A stretch of DNA of 64,000 nt from Mycolicibacterium helvum (GTDB lineage: Bacteria > Actinomycetota > Actinomycetes > Mycobacteriales > Mycobacteriaceae): NCBI RefSeq assembly GCF_010731895.1, contig NZ_AP022596.1:2170001-2234000 (forward strand), in the 5' to 3' direction. A program made the translations under genes and the position numbers. The notes under the pieces are model-generated. The model did no database searches. It saw nothing but the letters and a program-made list of their open reading frames with translations, and was not told the DNA's origin. Numbering within the stretch: position 1 is the stretch's first letter; each line of letters opens with the position of its first letter. Positions 18,147 to 26,336 of the stretch are shown here, piece after piece.

Positions 18147-18643
18147 TTGAATCCCCCGTTGGCGCGCATCCAGGCGGCCGCCTCGTCGTCGAGGGTGCCC
18201 AGCTTTTCGGCTTTCTTGCACCACTTCATCCCGGCTTGCAGGAAGCGCAGCGGGTTGTAGATGTCCTCTTGGCGCGACCACAGCCCGTCACCGGCGTAGG
18301 TGACGATCGAGATGTTGGTGGCGCTGATGATCGTGCCGTCACCGGGATCGCGCATGGGGTTGTCCAGCTCGCAGATGACCCGGCCGGTGTCCTCATCGAA
18401 CACCGCCCACAGCGACGGGAACTCCGTCATATAGCTGCCGGGGAAGCTGCCCATCGTCGTGGTGATCCAGGTCCGCACCTCGTCGCGGCCCTTCATCGTG
18501 CCCATCGCGTGCTCGATGTAGTCGACGTCGGGGGTGTAGTGACTCACCCAGGCGTCCCAGTCTTGGCTGCGAGCGGCGGCGTCGACCGTCTGCTCGAAAA
18601 TTGCGAATGCTTCGGTCAGTTCTTCACGGGAGAATCGCGCCAC
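18143..18643 (-). CDS. NTF2/SnoaL-like protein
   Basis: A 166-residue protein with the cone-shaped NTF2 fold pattern: N-terminal helices, then WDAWVSHYTPDVDYIEH, then a beta-sheet with internal ATNISIVTYAGDGLW. Such proteins act as small ketosteroid-isomerase or dehydratase-like enzymes, or as binding proteins. GTG start. First gene of a two-gene operon with the epimerase, 9 bases after a KstR-type palindrome. Confidence 0.8.
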   Translation of the reverse strand: MARFSREELTEAFAIFEQTVDAAARSQDWDAWVSHYTPDVDYIEHAMGTMKGRDEVRTWITTTMGSFPGSYMTEFPSLWAVFDEDTGRVICELDNPMRDPGDGTIISATNISIVTYAGDGLWSRQEDIYNPLRFLQAGMKWCKKAEKLGTLDDEAAAWMRANGGFK

Positions 18644-18651
18644 AGCATCAA

Positions 18652-18669
18652 ACTAGAACAAGTTCTAGT
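18652..18669. promoter_or_regulatory. KstR-type operator
   Basis: Perfect 18-base palindrome ACTAGAAC-AA-GTTCTAGT. It fits the published KstR consensus TnnAACnnGTTnnA at every fixed position. It lies just in front of the NTF2-like start. KstR represses cholesterol-catabolism genes in mycobacteria; membership of this pair in the regulon is inferred from the site. Confidence 0.6.
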
Positions 18670-18700
18670 ACGCATGTCGCGAATCCGTCCCGATTCGGGC

Positions 18701-19735
18701 TCAGCGGTCGGTCTCGCGGCGATTCCGGCCCTTGGCGGCATACAACTGGGCGTCGGCGTGCGCGTACAGCGCCGCGATGTTGGCGGTGTCGCCGGGCTGC
18801 GACGCCATCCCGAAGCTCGTGTCGGGAGTGTGGTGCCTGACATCGCCGACGAACCGCTGTGCAGACGACGTGCCGCGGTCGGTGCGGTCGGCGACGCATG
18901 CGGCGAACTCGTCGCCGCCGAGTCTGGCCAGCACCGCGCCTTCTGGCACCAGGCCGCGCCATCGGCGCGCATGACCCGCGAGGTGCTCGTCCCCTGCCTG
19001 ATGCCCGAGGGTGTCGTTGATCTGTTTGAAGCCGTCGAGATCCATCACGATCACTGTGATGGTCGTCATTGGTGATCGCCTACGAGCCAAGAGGTCTCGC
19101 GTGGCGATCTCCCATCCGGCCCGATTCAGCAGGCCAGTCAGCGGGTCGGTGCACGCGCTGGTGACCAGGGCGCGCATCACGAGCCCGAACGATTCCGCCG
19201 CCCCGACGATCGCGACGGCCCAGATCAGGTAGTCGATGTAAAGCTTGGGCAGCGGCGCGACGGCCAGCGCCACAACCGAGGCCAGTGTGAGAAGGCCGAT
19301 GAGCACGACGGCCCGCCGCGGTGGATAGAACGCCCGCAAGTACATCGCGAGGAACATCGGCGCGATCAGGCAGGCAAACTCGGCGCTCATCGCGATGTGG
19401 AAGGCCATCACCAACGGGGTCGCGACGATGGCCGCCAGCGTCGCGGGTCCTGGTTTATCCGGTTTGGCGGCCAGCCAGAGCAACGCCGCGACGCCCAGGC
19501 AGATGGCCAGCATGCCGCCGGTCGGGTTCGCGTACGTCAGATCCTTGCGGATCGGCCAGATGGTGAACACGACACCGTAGGCGTACAGGAAGGTCGTAAG
19601 GCCCAAATAAATTCGCAGCAAGCGGATCTGCTGGGCGCCGTAGAAATCGCTGCCGGTGTAGGCAAGCAGCTTCACCCGATACATGCGGTCCCGCTTAGTG
19701 GTGGGCGCCGGACCGCCGCTCCGGCGAAGCCGCAT
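18701..19735 (-). CDS. Membrane diguanylate cyclase (GGDEF)
   Basis: A 344-residue protein with an N-terminal membrane part of about six helices (residues 35-190) and a C-terminal GGDEF domain. DPLTGLLNRAGW opens the domain, MDLDGFKQINDTLGH follows, and the active-site loop is an intact GGDEF at 273-277, so it should make c-di-GMP. No RxxD inhibitory site precedes GGDEF. A second Met at residue 18 is an alternative start. No PDE or c-di-GMP receptor gene is nearby. Confidence 0.9.
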   Translation of the reverse strand: MRLRRSGGPAPTTKRDRMYRVKLLAYTGSDFYGAQQIRLLRIYLGLTTFLYAYGVVFTIWPIRKDLTYANPTGGMLAICLGVAALLWLAAKPDKPGPATLAAIVATPLVMAFHIAMSAEFACLIAPMFLAMYLRAFYPPRRAVVLIGLLTLASVVALAVAPLPKLYIDYLIWAVAIVGAAESFGLVMRALVTSACTDPLTGLLNRAGWEIATRDLLARRRSPMTTITVIVMDLDGFKQINDTLGHQAGDEHLAGHARRWRGLVPEGAVLARLGGDEFAACVADRTDRGTSSAQRFVGDVRHHTPDTSFGMASQPGDTANIAALYAHADAQLYAAKGRNRRETDR

Positions 19736-19838
19736 TACGTCAAACTTTCCTGGTCAGGACCGGCCACGTTGCCGGCTAGCCAATTGTGACACCGACGTAG
19801 ATTAACCGCAGCAGACATGCGCACCCGGGATTATCTGA

Positions 19839-20324
19839 ATGACAGTTGAGGTTGAATCGGGCATGTCGCACGACTATCACCGCAATCCGGCGGCCGTTTC
19901 CGCGTTGTCTCCCGAGCAGTACCGGGTAACCCAGGACAACGGCACCGAGCGTCCCTTCACCGGTGCGTACTGGGACAACCACGAGCCGGGCATCTACGTC
20001 GACGTCGTCTCGGGCGAGCCGTTGTTCGCCTCGATCGACAAGTTCGACAGCGGCTCCGGGTGGCCCAGTTTCACCAAACCGATTGACACCTCCAACGTCG
20101 TGACCAAACGGGACTTCAGTCACCTGATGGTCCGTACCGAGGTTCGCTCGGCCAATGGCGATAGCCATCTGGGGCACGTGTTCAAAGACGGGCCGCGCGC
20201 GCAGGGAGGGTTGCGCTACTGCATCAACTCCGCTTCGCTGAAGTTCATCCACCTCGACGATCTCGAGGCGCAGGGCTATGGCAACTACACGAGTTTGTTC
20301 GAGACTTCCAAGGAGGACGTGTGA
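19839..20324 (+). CDS. msrB: Peptide-methionine (R)-S-oxide reductase
   Basis: MsrB reduces methionine-R-sulfoxide in damaged proteins. Family stretches are [20 protein letters not shown] and [11 protein letters not shown] with the catalytic Cys. The zinc-binding CxxC pairs found in many MsrBs are absent (SGEPLF where CGxxLF is common), so this is the zinc-free type. ATG 19863 (MSHDYHRNP) is an alternative start. The stop overlaps the msrA start. Confidence 0.93.
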   Translation: MTVEVESGMSHDYHRNPAAVSALSPEQYRVTQDNGTERPFTGAYWDNHEPGIYVDVVSGEPLFASIDKFDSGSGWPSFTKPIDTSNVVTKRDFSHLMVRTEVRSANGDSHLGHVFKDGPRAQGGLRYCINSASLKFIHLDDLEAQGYGNYTSLFETSKEDV

Positions 20325-20830
20325 GCGACACCAAGACGGCGATATTGGCCGGCGGTTGCTTCTGGGGCATGCAGGACCTGATCCGCAAGCAGCCCGGCGT
20401 GGTATCCACCCGGGTCGGCTACACCGGCGGCCAGAACGACCACCCGACCTACCGCAACCATCCCGGTCATGCCGAGGCGATCGAGATCGTCTACGACCCG
20501 GCCCAGACCGATTTCCGCGCACTGCTGGAGTTCTTCTTCCAGATTCATGATCCGAGCACGAAGAACCGGCAAGGCAATGATGTCGGCACCAGCTACCGGT
20601 CGGCGATCTTCTACCTCGACGACGAGCAGAAGCAGGTCGCCCTGGACACCATCGCCGACGTCGACGCCTCCGGGCTGTGGCCGGGCAAGGTGGTCACCGA
20701 AGTGACGCCGGCCGGTGACTTCTGGGATGCCGAGCCAGAGCACCAGGACTATCTGGTGCATTACCCGAACGGGTACACCTGCCACTTCCCGCGGGCGGGC
20801 TGGAAGCTACCGAAGCGAGCGCAGGTCTAG
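20321..20830 (+). CDS. msrA: Peptide-methionine (S)-S-oxide reductase
   Basis: MsrA reduces methionine-S-sulfoxide, so msrB-msrA together cover both stereoisomers. The catalytic motif GGCFWG (Cys 13) lies near the N-terminus and RVGYTGG follows. 169 residues. The GTG start overlaps the msrB stop by 4 bases. The order msrA next to a CYP138-like gene and a TetR gene matches M. tuberculosis Rv0137c-Rv0136-Rv0135c as I recall it. Confidence 0.94.
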   Translation: MSDTKTAILAGGCFWGMQDLIRKQPGVVSTRVGYTGGQNDHPTYRNHPGHAEAIEIVYDPAQTDFRALLEFFFQIHDPSTKNRQGNDVGTSYRSAIFYLDDEQKQVALDTIADVDASGLWPGKVVTEVTPAGDFWDAEPEHQDYLVHYPNGYTCHFPRAGWKLPKRAQV

Positions 20831-20915
20831 GGTCACCCCTCCGGCCCGGGTGTGCGGTTTCGTACGCAACTCGCCGCAGCTACCGTATGAGAGCGCACAC
20901 TCGGCGCGTCGCGCG

Positions 20916-22274
20916 TCAGTTTCGTCGATGCACGACGACGCGCCCACCCTTTTTCGGCGTGAACGCCACCCCGCGCGAATGCCATTTCTCACCCGGCGCG
21001 GTTGTTGTCGCAATGGTGAAGTGACGCAACACCGTTCGTAGGACGACGTCCATCTCCATATTGGCGAAGGCGGCGCCGATACAGCGACGGGTACCACCAC
21101 CGAACGGTACCCAGGCGAAGGTGTTGGGCCTGGCGTCGAGGAAGCGCTGCGGGTCGAACCGCTGCGGATCGGGGAACATCTCGGGGTTCTCGTGCAGCTG
21201 ATTGAGGCTGACCATTACCGAATAGCCCTGCGGAACCCGCCATTCGCCAAGTTCGTAGATCGGCGCCATGACGTGCCGGCCGGAGAAGTCGATCACCGTC
21301 CGGTTGCGCTGGATCTCGAAAATCGTCGCTTGACGGTAGGTGTTGTCGTCGGTCTCGGCCTCGGCAACCAGGCGGCGCAACACTTCCGGATGCCGGGAGA
21401 TCCGTTCGAACGCCCACGCCAGGGTCGACGCGGTGGTCTCGTGACCGGCGGCCAGCAGCGTCAGCAGCTCGTCGCCGATCTCCACGCGCGTCATCTTCGA
21501 GCCGTCCTCGTAACTGCTGCGCAGGAACAGCGACAGCACATCGGTCCGGTCCTCGAAGTTGGGGTCGCGTTGCACCCGATCGATCAGTGTGTCCACCAGA
21601 CCCTCGTATTCACGACGGTATTCGGCGAGTTTCCCCCAAGGGGTCCAGGGCAATTCGCGTTTCGGCGCGGGCAGCACCGCCAGCCGTGAGCCCAGGGTCA
21701 CCCACCTCGGGATGAGGTCACGCAGGCGTTCCAGCTCGTACCCGTCGGCGCCGAAGATCGCTCGCAGGATGATGTTGAGGGTGATGTGCATCATCGGCTC
21801 GAGTGTGGCGAACTCGGTTCCCTGCGGCCATGATTCGACCTCGCGCAGCGTCTCCTCGATCACGATCTGCTCGTAGGCCTTGATGCTCTTGCCGTGAAAG
21901 GGCGGAGTGAGCAGCTTGCGCCGTGCGCGGTGCTCGACACCATCGAGAGCGAACACCGACCCCTTGCCCAGAAGCCGGCTCAGGTTGGGCTGGATGTTGT
22001 AGAGAACGTCGGGACTGGTAGTGAAGATCTGTTTGGTCAGCGCGGGGTCGGACACCAAGACGGCATTGCCGAACACCGGCACCTGCAGTGTGATGCTGCG
22101 CCCGTAGCGGCGAGTCAGCCAGTCTGACGTCGACCGGCGCGCGGCCACAAACGCCACCTTGATCAGGGCGCTCGGCAGCCCTGGAGTCGGTGGCAGCTTC
22201 GGTTCGACTACAACCGGACGATCCCTGGCCGATGTCGCCGGCCCGGCGGCTCCGACGGTTGGCGCTTCGCTCAT
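20916..22274 (-). CDS. Cytochrome P450 (CYP138-like)
   Basis: A 452-residue P450. The I-helix oxygen motif AAGHETTAS and the haem loop FGGGTRRCIG (Cys about 398) are intact. It is CYP138-like by neighbourhood (msrA on one side, divergent TetR on the other), but naming by identity needs an alignment. I use the ATG at 22274 (MSEAPTVG). The frame's upstream ATG would extend it through the operator region. The substrate is unknown. Confidence 0.92.
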   Translation of the reverse strand: MSEAPTVGAAGPATSARDRPVVVEPKLPPTPGLPSALIKVAFVAARRSTSDWLTRRYGRSITLQVPVFGNAVLVSDPALTKQIFTTSPDVLYNIQPNLSRLLGKGSVFALDGVEHRARRKLLTPPFHGKSIKAYEQIVIEETLREVESWPQGTEFATLEPMMHITLNIILRAIFGADGYELERLRDLIPRWVTLGSRLAVLPAPKRELPWTPWGKLAEYRREYEGLVDTLIDRVQRDPNFEDRTDVLSLFLRSSYEDGSKMTRVEIGDELLTLLAAGHETTASTLAWAFERISRHPEVLRRLVAEAETDDNTYRQATIFEIQRNRTVIDFSGRHVMAPIYELGEWRVPQGYSVMVSLNQLHENPEMFPDPQRFDPQRFLDARPNTFAWVPFGGGTRRCIGAAFANMEMDVVLRTVLRHFTIATTTAPGEKWHSRGVAFTPKKGGRVVVHRRN

Positions 22275-22297
22275 CGGTGAGGCCTTCCAGTACTGGC

Positions 22298-22348
22298 GTG
22301 GTACCGCGTTGTACCACGGGGTTGCGGGGTACGGTACCCTTCGGTACC
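22298..22348. promoter_or_regulatory. GGTACC palindromes in the P450/TetR gap
   Basis: The 123-base divergent gap holds a perfect inverted repeat GTGGTAC-N6-GTACCAC (22298-22317), then GGGTAC-G-GTACCC (22328-22340) and another GGTACC (22343-22348). The spacing and symmetry are those of TetR operators. The divergent TetR probably binds here and controls both genes. Confidence 0.6.
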
Positions 22349-22397
22349 AGGCCCTGACAAGGGGCTGGCGCAATCGGACGGCAACGGAAGGAGTCGG

Positions 22398-23015
22398 ATG
22401 AGCACCACGGCTGTTGACGAAGCCGCCGCCGTCGGGCGCAACGACGACTTCCGCCAGCGGCTACTCGACGGGCTCGCGGTCTCGATCGACGAACGCGGCT
22501 ACCGCGACACCACCGTCGCCGACATCGTCCGGTACGCCCGCACCTCGAAGCGCACGTTCTACAGCCAGTTCGCCACCAAGGAGGAGTGCTTCGCCGAGCT
22601 GCTGACGGCCAACAACGATGAGCTCGTCGCCACCATTCGCGATGCCGTCGACCCGCGCGCACCCTGGGACGAGCAGGTTCGCCAGGCCGTGGTCGCCTAC
22701 GTGCACACCATCGAAGAACGACCGGCCATCACGCTGAGCTGGATCCGTGAGCTTCCGGCACTGGGTGAATATGCCAGGCCCACACTGCGCCGCGGGTTCG
22801 GTCGGCTCGCGACGATGATCGTCGAGTTGACTACCAACGAGGGTTTTCGCACCGCCGGCCTGGCACCGATATCGCATGCGGCGGCGGTGATCCTGGTCGG
22901 TGGTCTGCGCGAGCTCACCGCACAGACCGTCGAGGACGGCAAGCCCACCACCGACATGATCGAGCCCATAATCGCGGTCTCCCTGGCCCTGCTGGGCCCG
23001 AAGTCTTCTGCGTGA
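22398..23015 (+). CDS. TetR/AcrR family regulator
   Basis: A 205-residue repressor. The HTH reads VADIVRYARTSKRTFYSQFATKEE (residues about 40-60, quoted in part) and a C-terminal ligand domain follows. It is divergent from the P450 and probably controls it through the GGTACC palindromes. Counterpart Rv0135c by position (recalled). Confidence 0.9.
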   Translation: MSTTAVDEAAAVGRNDDFRQRLLDGLAVSIDERGYRDTTVADIVRYARTSKRTFYSQFATKEECFAELLTANNDELVATIRDAVDPRAPWDEQVRQAVVAYVHTIEERPAITLSWIRELPALGEYARPTLRRGFGRLATMIVELTTNEGFRTAGLAPISHAAAVILVGGLRELTAQTVEDGKPTTDMIEPIIAVSLALLGPKSSA

Positions 23016-23024
23016 GAACGACTC

Positions 23025-23537
23025 TCACTCGGTGAGGCGCGGGACGACGAATGCGAATGCCCGCGGGAACCCCAAACGCGACAATCGGCCGCGCCGAATG
23101 TCGTCGATCGGAACAACCAGCACCTCACCGGACGACGGCTCGTAGCAGTGGGTGGCGACGCCGTCGATCTCGGTCAGCAGCACCCAGTGCCGGGGCAGCA
23201 CCGCACCGATCAGCATCGCCACCGGCCAGCCTGCGGCAACCGCATCGCACACGTCGGCCAGCCGGTCACCACAGCACGCCGACCGCCACCGATAGCGCAC
23301 GCCGCGGGACGCACTGTGCACGGTCAGCGCCCGGGCCACCCCCGCCGGCGTCGCGCCCAGCGCAAGTGGCCACACCACGTTGATCGCCCGGTGTACGCGT
23401 GCCTGCTCGGCCTCGAACCACGACTGCGCGTCATCGGATCGCAGCGGGGCTCCGTAGTGGGCATCCAGCAGTGCGCCGGCCAGCACCGCGACGCTGGGAC
23501 CACAGCTGAACCCGTCGCGCTGGTGCAGCCCGCTCAC
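23025..23537 (-). CDS. Uncharacterised protein with papain/C39-like features
   Basis: A 170-residue soluble protein I do not recognise by name. It has a possible cysteine-peptidase layout: Cys in GFSCGPSVAVL near the N-terminus, then His in PRHWVLLTEIDG, then an acidic/polar position in YEPSSGEV. Bacteriocin-type C39-like and transglutaminase-like domains share this order, but here the third residue is not clearly Asp or Asn. The GTG start overlaps the stop of a 32-residue upstream frame. Confidence 0.6.
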   Translation of the reverse strand: MSGLHQRDGFSCGPSVAVLAGALLDAHYGAPLRSDDAQSWFEAEQARVHRAINVVWPLALGATPAGVARALTVHSASRGVRYRWRSACCGDRLADVCDAVAAGWPVAMLIGAVLPRHWVLLTEIDGVATHCYEPSSGEVLVVPIDDIRRGRLSRLGFPRAFAFVVPRLTE

Positions 23538-23632
23538 GACGGCGGGAAACCCCGGGTGGCCGCCACCGGGCCCCAGGTCTGAGGCAGCTCGGCATGGTCC
23601 ACAGTGTCGGCTTTGACGATCCTGGGCGACAT
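23534..23632 (-). CDS. Possible 32-residue leader ORF
   Basis: ATG-initiated frame (MSPRIVKADTVDH...) ending in TGA that overlaps the GTG of the papain-like gene (GTGA), so it could couple translation. No clear ribosome site precedes it. It could also be the true N-terminus of the next gene if a frameshift is present. Confidence 0.3.
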   Translation of the reverse strand: MSPRIVKADTVDHAELPQTWGPVAATRGFPPS

Positions 23633-23706
23633 ACGACCAACTCTAGGCTCGCGGGTCTGGCTTCTGCGTAGGCTCAAAGCGCCGCTTCGAACCGACGGAG
23701 GATCTC

Positions 23707-23919
23707 ATGCGTTTGTCGACCCGCAATCAGCTCAAAGGCACCATTGTCGAGGTTCACCTTGGCGCGGTGATGGCCACGGTGAAGGTCCGCCTCGACGGTG
23801 GCGATCAGGTCGTGACGGCGTCGATCACCAAGGACGCCGCAGAGGAACTGGGTCTGACCGAAGGCCAGCCCGCCACGGTGCTGGTCAAATCGACCGAGGT
23901 GATGATCGGGGTTCAGTGA
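23707..23919 (+). CDS. TOBE-domain molybdopterin-binding (Mop) protein
   Basis: A 70-residue single TOBE/Mop domain (MRLSTRNQLKGTIVEVHLGAV...), the fold that binds molybdate or related oxyanions. Usually a storage or sensor protein. The next gene starts 1 base after its stop, which puts it in one transcript with an alcohol dehydrogenase. That pairing is unexpected since the dehydrogenase uses zinc. Confidence 0.87.
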   Translation: MRLSTRNQLKGTIVEVHLGAVMATVKVRLDGGDQVVTASITKDAAEELGLTEGQPATVLVKSTEVMIGVQ

Positions 23920-23920
23920 T

Positions 23921-24961
23921 ATGACCACCATGCGCGCCCAACGCTTTTACGCCGATACCAAAACCGTTGCACTGGAGGATGTTCCCATCCCCGAGCCCGG
24001 CGACGGCGAAGTCCTGGTCAAGGTGGCGTTCTGCGGCATCTGCCATTCCGACCTCAGCCTGATCAATGGCACTTTCCCGGCCCAGCGTCCGGTGGTCACC
24101 CAGGGGCACGAAGCCTCGGGGACCATCGCCAAGCTCGGCCCTGGTGTCACCGGCTGGTCCGAGGGTGATCGGGTCGTCGTCGCTGCGGGCCGCCCATGCG
24201 GGAAGTGCGCCAACTGCCGCCGCGGCGACCTGGCCAACTGCATGCGAATTCAGCTGATGGCCTTCGCCTATGACGGCGCATGGGCCGAATACACCGTCGC
24301 GCAGGCCTCAGGACTGACCCGGGTGCCTGACAACGTCCCGCTGGAGCAGGCCGCGATCCTTGCCGACGCGGTGTCGACGCCCTTCGGCGCGGTGGTGCAC
24401 ACCGGCAAGGTGGCGGTCGGGGAGTCGGTCGGGGTGTGGGGTGTCGGCGGCGTCGGTACCCACATCGTGCAGCTGGCCCGTCTCGTCGGGGCAGTTCCGG
24501 TGATCGCCGTCGACATCAATCCGGAGGTACGCGAGCGCGCGCTGGAACTCGGCGCCGACTACGCATTCGATTCGCGTGACCCCGATTTCGCCGACAAGCT
24601 GGCGCAAGCCACCGGCGGGCGCAATCTCGATGTGGCGTTCGACGCGGTCGGATTGAAGGTCACCTTCGAGCAGGCGCTGAATTCGCTCACGATCGGCGGC
24701 CGACTGATCGGGGTGGGCATGAGCGCCGAGGCACCGACAGTGGGACCGACGTCGATGTTCAATCTGGTGCAACGCCAGGTGCTCGGCCATCTCGGTTACC
24801 ACAACACCGATATCGAGACGCTGGCGCAGCTGGTGTCCCGCGGCCGGCTCGATCTGTCCCGATCGATCAGCCAGATCATTCCGCTCGAGGACATCGCGGA
24901 CGGGATCCGCATTCTCGAGCACGCCGAAGGCAATCCGATCAGGGTGCTCGTTCAGCCTTAA
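23921..24961 (+). CDS. Zinc-dependent alcohol dehydrogenase
   Basis: A 346-residue medium-chain dehydrogenase. Catalytic zinc ligands are in CGICHSD and QGHEASG. The structural zinc loop has four Cys in CGKCANCRRGDLANC. The NAD(P) motif is VWGVGGVGTHIVQLAR. It oxidises an alcohol or reduces an aldehyde. It lies just upstream of the URC uracil-catabolism genes; a reductase of a semialdehyde is needed late in that route in yeast, so a link is possible but not shown. Confidence 0.9.
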   Translation: MTTMRAQRFYADTKTVALEDVPIPEPGDGEVLVKVAFCGICHSDLSLINGTFPAQRPVVTQGHEASGTIAKLGPGVTGWSEGDRVVVAAGRPCGKCANCRRGDLANCMRIQLMAFAYDGAWAEYTVAQASGLTRVPDNVPLEQAAILADAVSTPFGAVVHTGKVAVGESVGVWGVGGVGTHIVQLARLVGAVPVIAVDINPEVRERALELGADYAFDSRDPDFADKLAQATGGRNLDVAFDAVGLKVTFEQALNSLTIGGRLIGVGMSAEAPTVGPTSMFNLVQRQVLGHLGYHNTDIETLAQLVSRGRLDLSRSISQIIPLEDIADGIRILEHAEGNPIRVLVQP

Positions 24962-24970
24962 GCCTTTTGG

Positions 24971-25032
24971 CGCCGAGCGTCACTCCGGCGTCACGGTGGG
25001 CGCCGAACGCGGCTCCGGCGCGACGCTCGGCG
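24971..25032. repeat. Hairpin and tandem repeat between ADH and URC genes
   Basis: Outer inverted arms CGCCGAGCGTC (24971-24981) and GACGCTCGGCG (25022-25032) enclose a near copy of the same block, so the region has both direct (CGCCGA.CG...CTCCGGCG) and inverted symmetry. A terminator for the ADH transcript is the simplest role. Confidence 0.5.
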
Positions 25033-25079
25033 GGAATGCCGGCCGGTGACTAAGCTGGCGTGCCTCAGAAGGAGCGCAC

Positions 25080-26336
25080 ATGTCCGCCGAACCGAAAAGC
25101 CAGCCTGGCCATATCCGGCTGACATCGCACCGCGGCGCCGACGACGCGCTGCCGATCAGCTGGGGTGCGGCCACCGCCGGCGAGCGCGGACCACTGATCG
25201 GAACCACCAGCACCCGAAGCCACCGCAATGTGATCGGCACTCACAGCGGCTCCTACAGCGTCTACCGCGCACTGGCCGTCGCGGCCGGCGCGCTGTCCCG
25301 CGAGCATCGGGCGGACCTGACCAACACCTCCCCCACCGATAGCATCGGCCCGTACCCGCAGTGGAGTCGTCCCGAGGCGATCGTCAGCCTGGACCCGTGG
25401 GGCGCCATGGTCGCCGACGCGTTCGCCGCCGAGCTGGCCGCCGGCCAGGACATCCGCCCGACCATCGCGGTCACCAAGGCGCACGTGATCTTGCCGGAGA
25501 TCGCCGACGCGATCGACAGGGGCCGGCTGGTTCCCGACGGCCGGGTGCTGCTGCCGGGCGGGGCAGCACTGGTGACCAAGGCCGCGATCGAGCCGGTCTG
25601 GTATCTGCCCGGTGTCGCACAACGTTTCGGTTGCAGCGAGGCACACCTGCGCCGGGTGTTGTTCGAGGAGACCGGCGGTATGTATCCCGAACTGGTCACC
25701 CGCTCCGATCTCGAAGTGTTCCTGCCTCCGATCGGCGGGCAGACTCTCTACATCTTCGGCGCCCCAGGCGATCTCGCCGATCCCACGGTCGAGCTGACCG
25801 CCCGCGTGCATGACGAGTGCAACGGCTCGGACGTGTTCGGTTCCGATATCTGCACGTGCCGGCCCTATCTGACGCATGCGATCGAGGAGTGCATCCTCGG
25901 CGCGCAGCGCGGCGGGGTCGGGCTGGTCGCGTACTCCCGCAAGGAAGGCCGAGCGCTGGGCGAGGTGACCAAGTTCCTGGTGTACAACGCCCGCAAGCGC
26001 CAAGAGGGCGGCGATACCGCAGAGGCGTACTTCGCCCGCACCGAATGCGTAGCCGGAGTTCAGGACATGCGGTTCCAGGAGCTGATGCCAGATGTGTTGC
26101 ACTGGTTAGGGATCCGTAAAATCCACCGGCTGGTCTCGATGAGTAACATGAAATACGACGCCATCGTCGGCTCGGGAATCGACGTGGGCGAACGAGTCAA
26201 CATTCCCGACGAGCTGATCCCGGCCGATGCCAGGGTGGAGATCGACGCCAAGATGGCCGCCGGCTACTTCACTCCCGGCCCAGTGCCCGATGCCGACGAA
26301 CTGAAGAAGGCCAAGGGCCGCGGGCTGGAGGGCTGA
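25080..26336 (+). CDS. GTP cyclohydrolase II-like protein, URC1 type
   Basis: A 418-residue protein whose C-terminal half resembles RibA: zinc-type Cys in RVHDECNGSD and DICTCRPYL, and SRKEGRALGEVTKF in place of the usual RQEGRGIGL. The N-terminal half of about 180 residues is not part of RibA. This long form next to DUF1688 and uracil phosphoribosyltransferase is the Urc1 protein of the URC pyrimidine-degradation pathway, where it acts on a uridine nucleotide rather than GTP (established in yeast). Strong AAGGAG site. First gene of a three-gene operon. Confidence 0.85.
   Translation: MSAEPKSQPGHIRLTSHRGADDALPISWGAATAGERGPLIGTTSTRSHRNVIGTHSGSYSVYRALAVAAGALSREHRADLTNTSPTDSIGPYPQWSRPEAIVSLDPWGAMVADAFAAELAAGQDIRPTIAVTKAHVILPEIADAIDRGRLVPDGRVLLPGGAALVTKAAIEPVWYLPGVAQRFGCSEAHLRRVLFEETGGMYPELVTRSDLEVFLPPIGGQTLYIFGAPGDLADPTVELTARVHDECNGSDVFGSDICTCRPYLTHAIEECILGAQRGGVGLVAYSRKEGRALGEVTKFLVYNARKRQEGGDTAEAYFARTECVAGVQDMRFQELMPDVLHWLGIRKIHRLVSMSNMKYDAIVGSGIDVGERVNIPDELIPADARVEIDAKMAAGYFTPGPVPDADELKKAKGRGLEG

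Noticed and set aside
25080..26336. Canonical riboflavin enzyme RibA
   Set aside because: The protein is about twice RibA length, has an altered active-site stretch and sits with DUF1688 and upp, which fits URC1.
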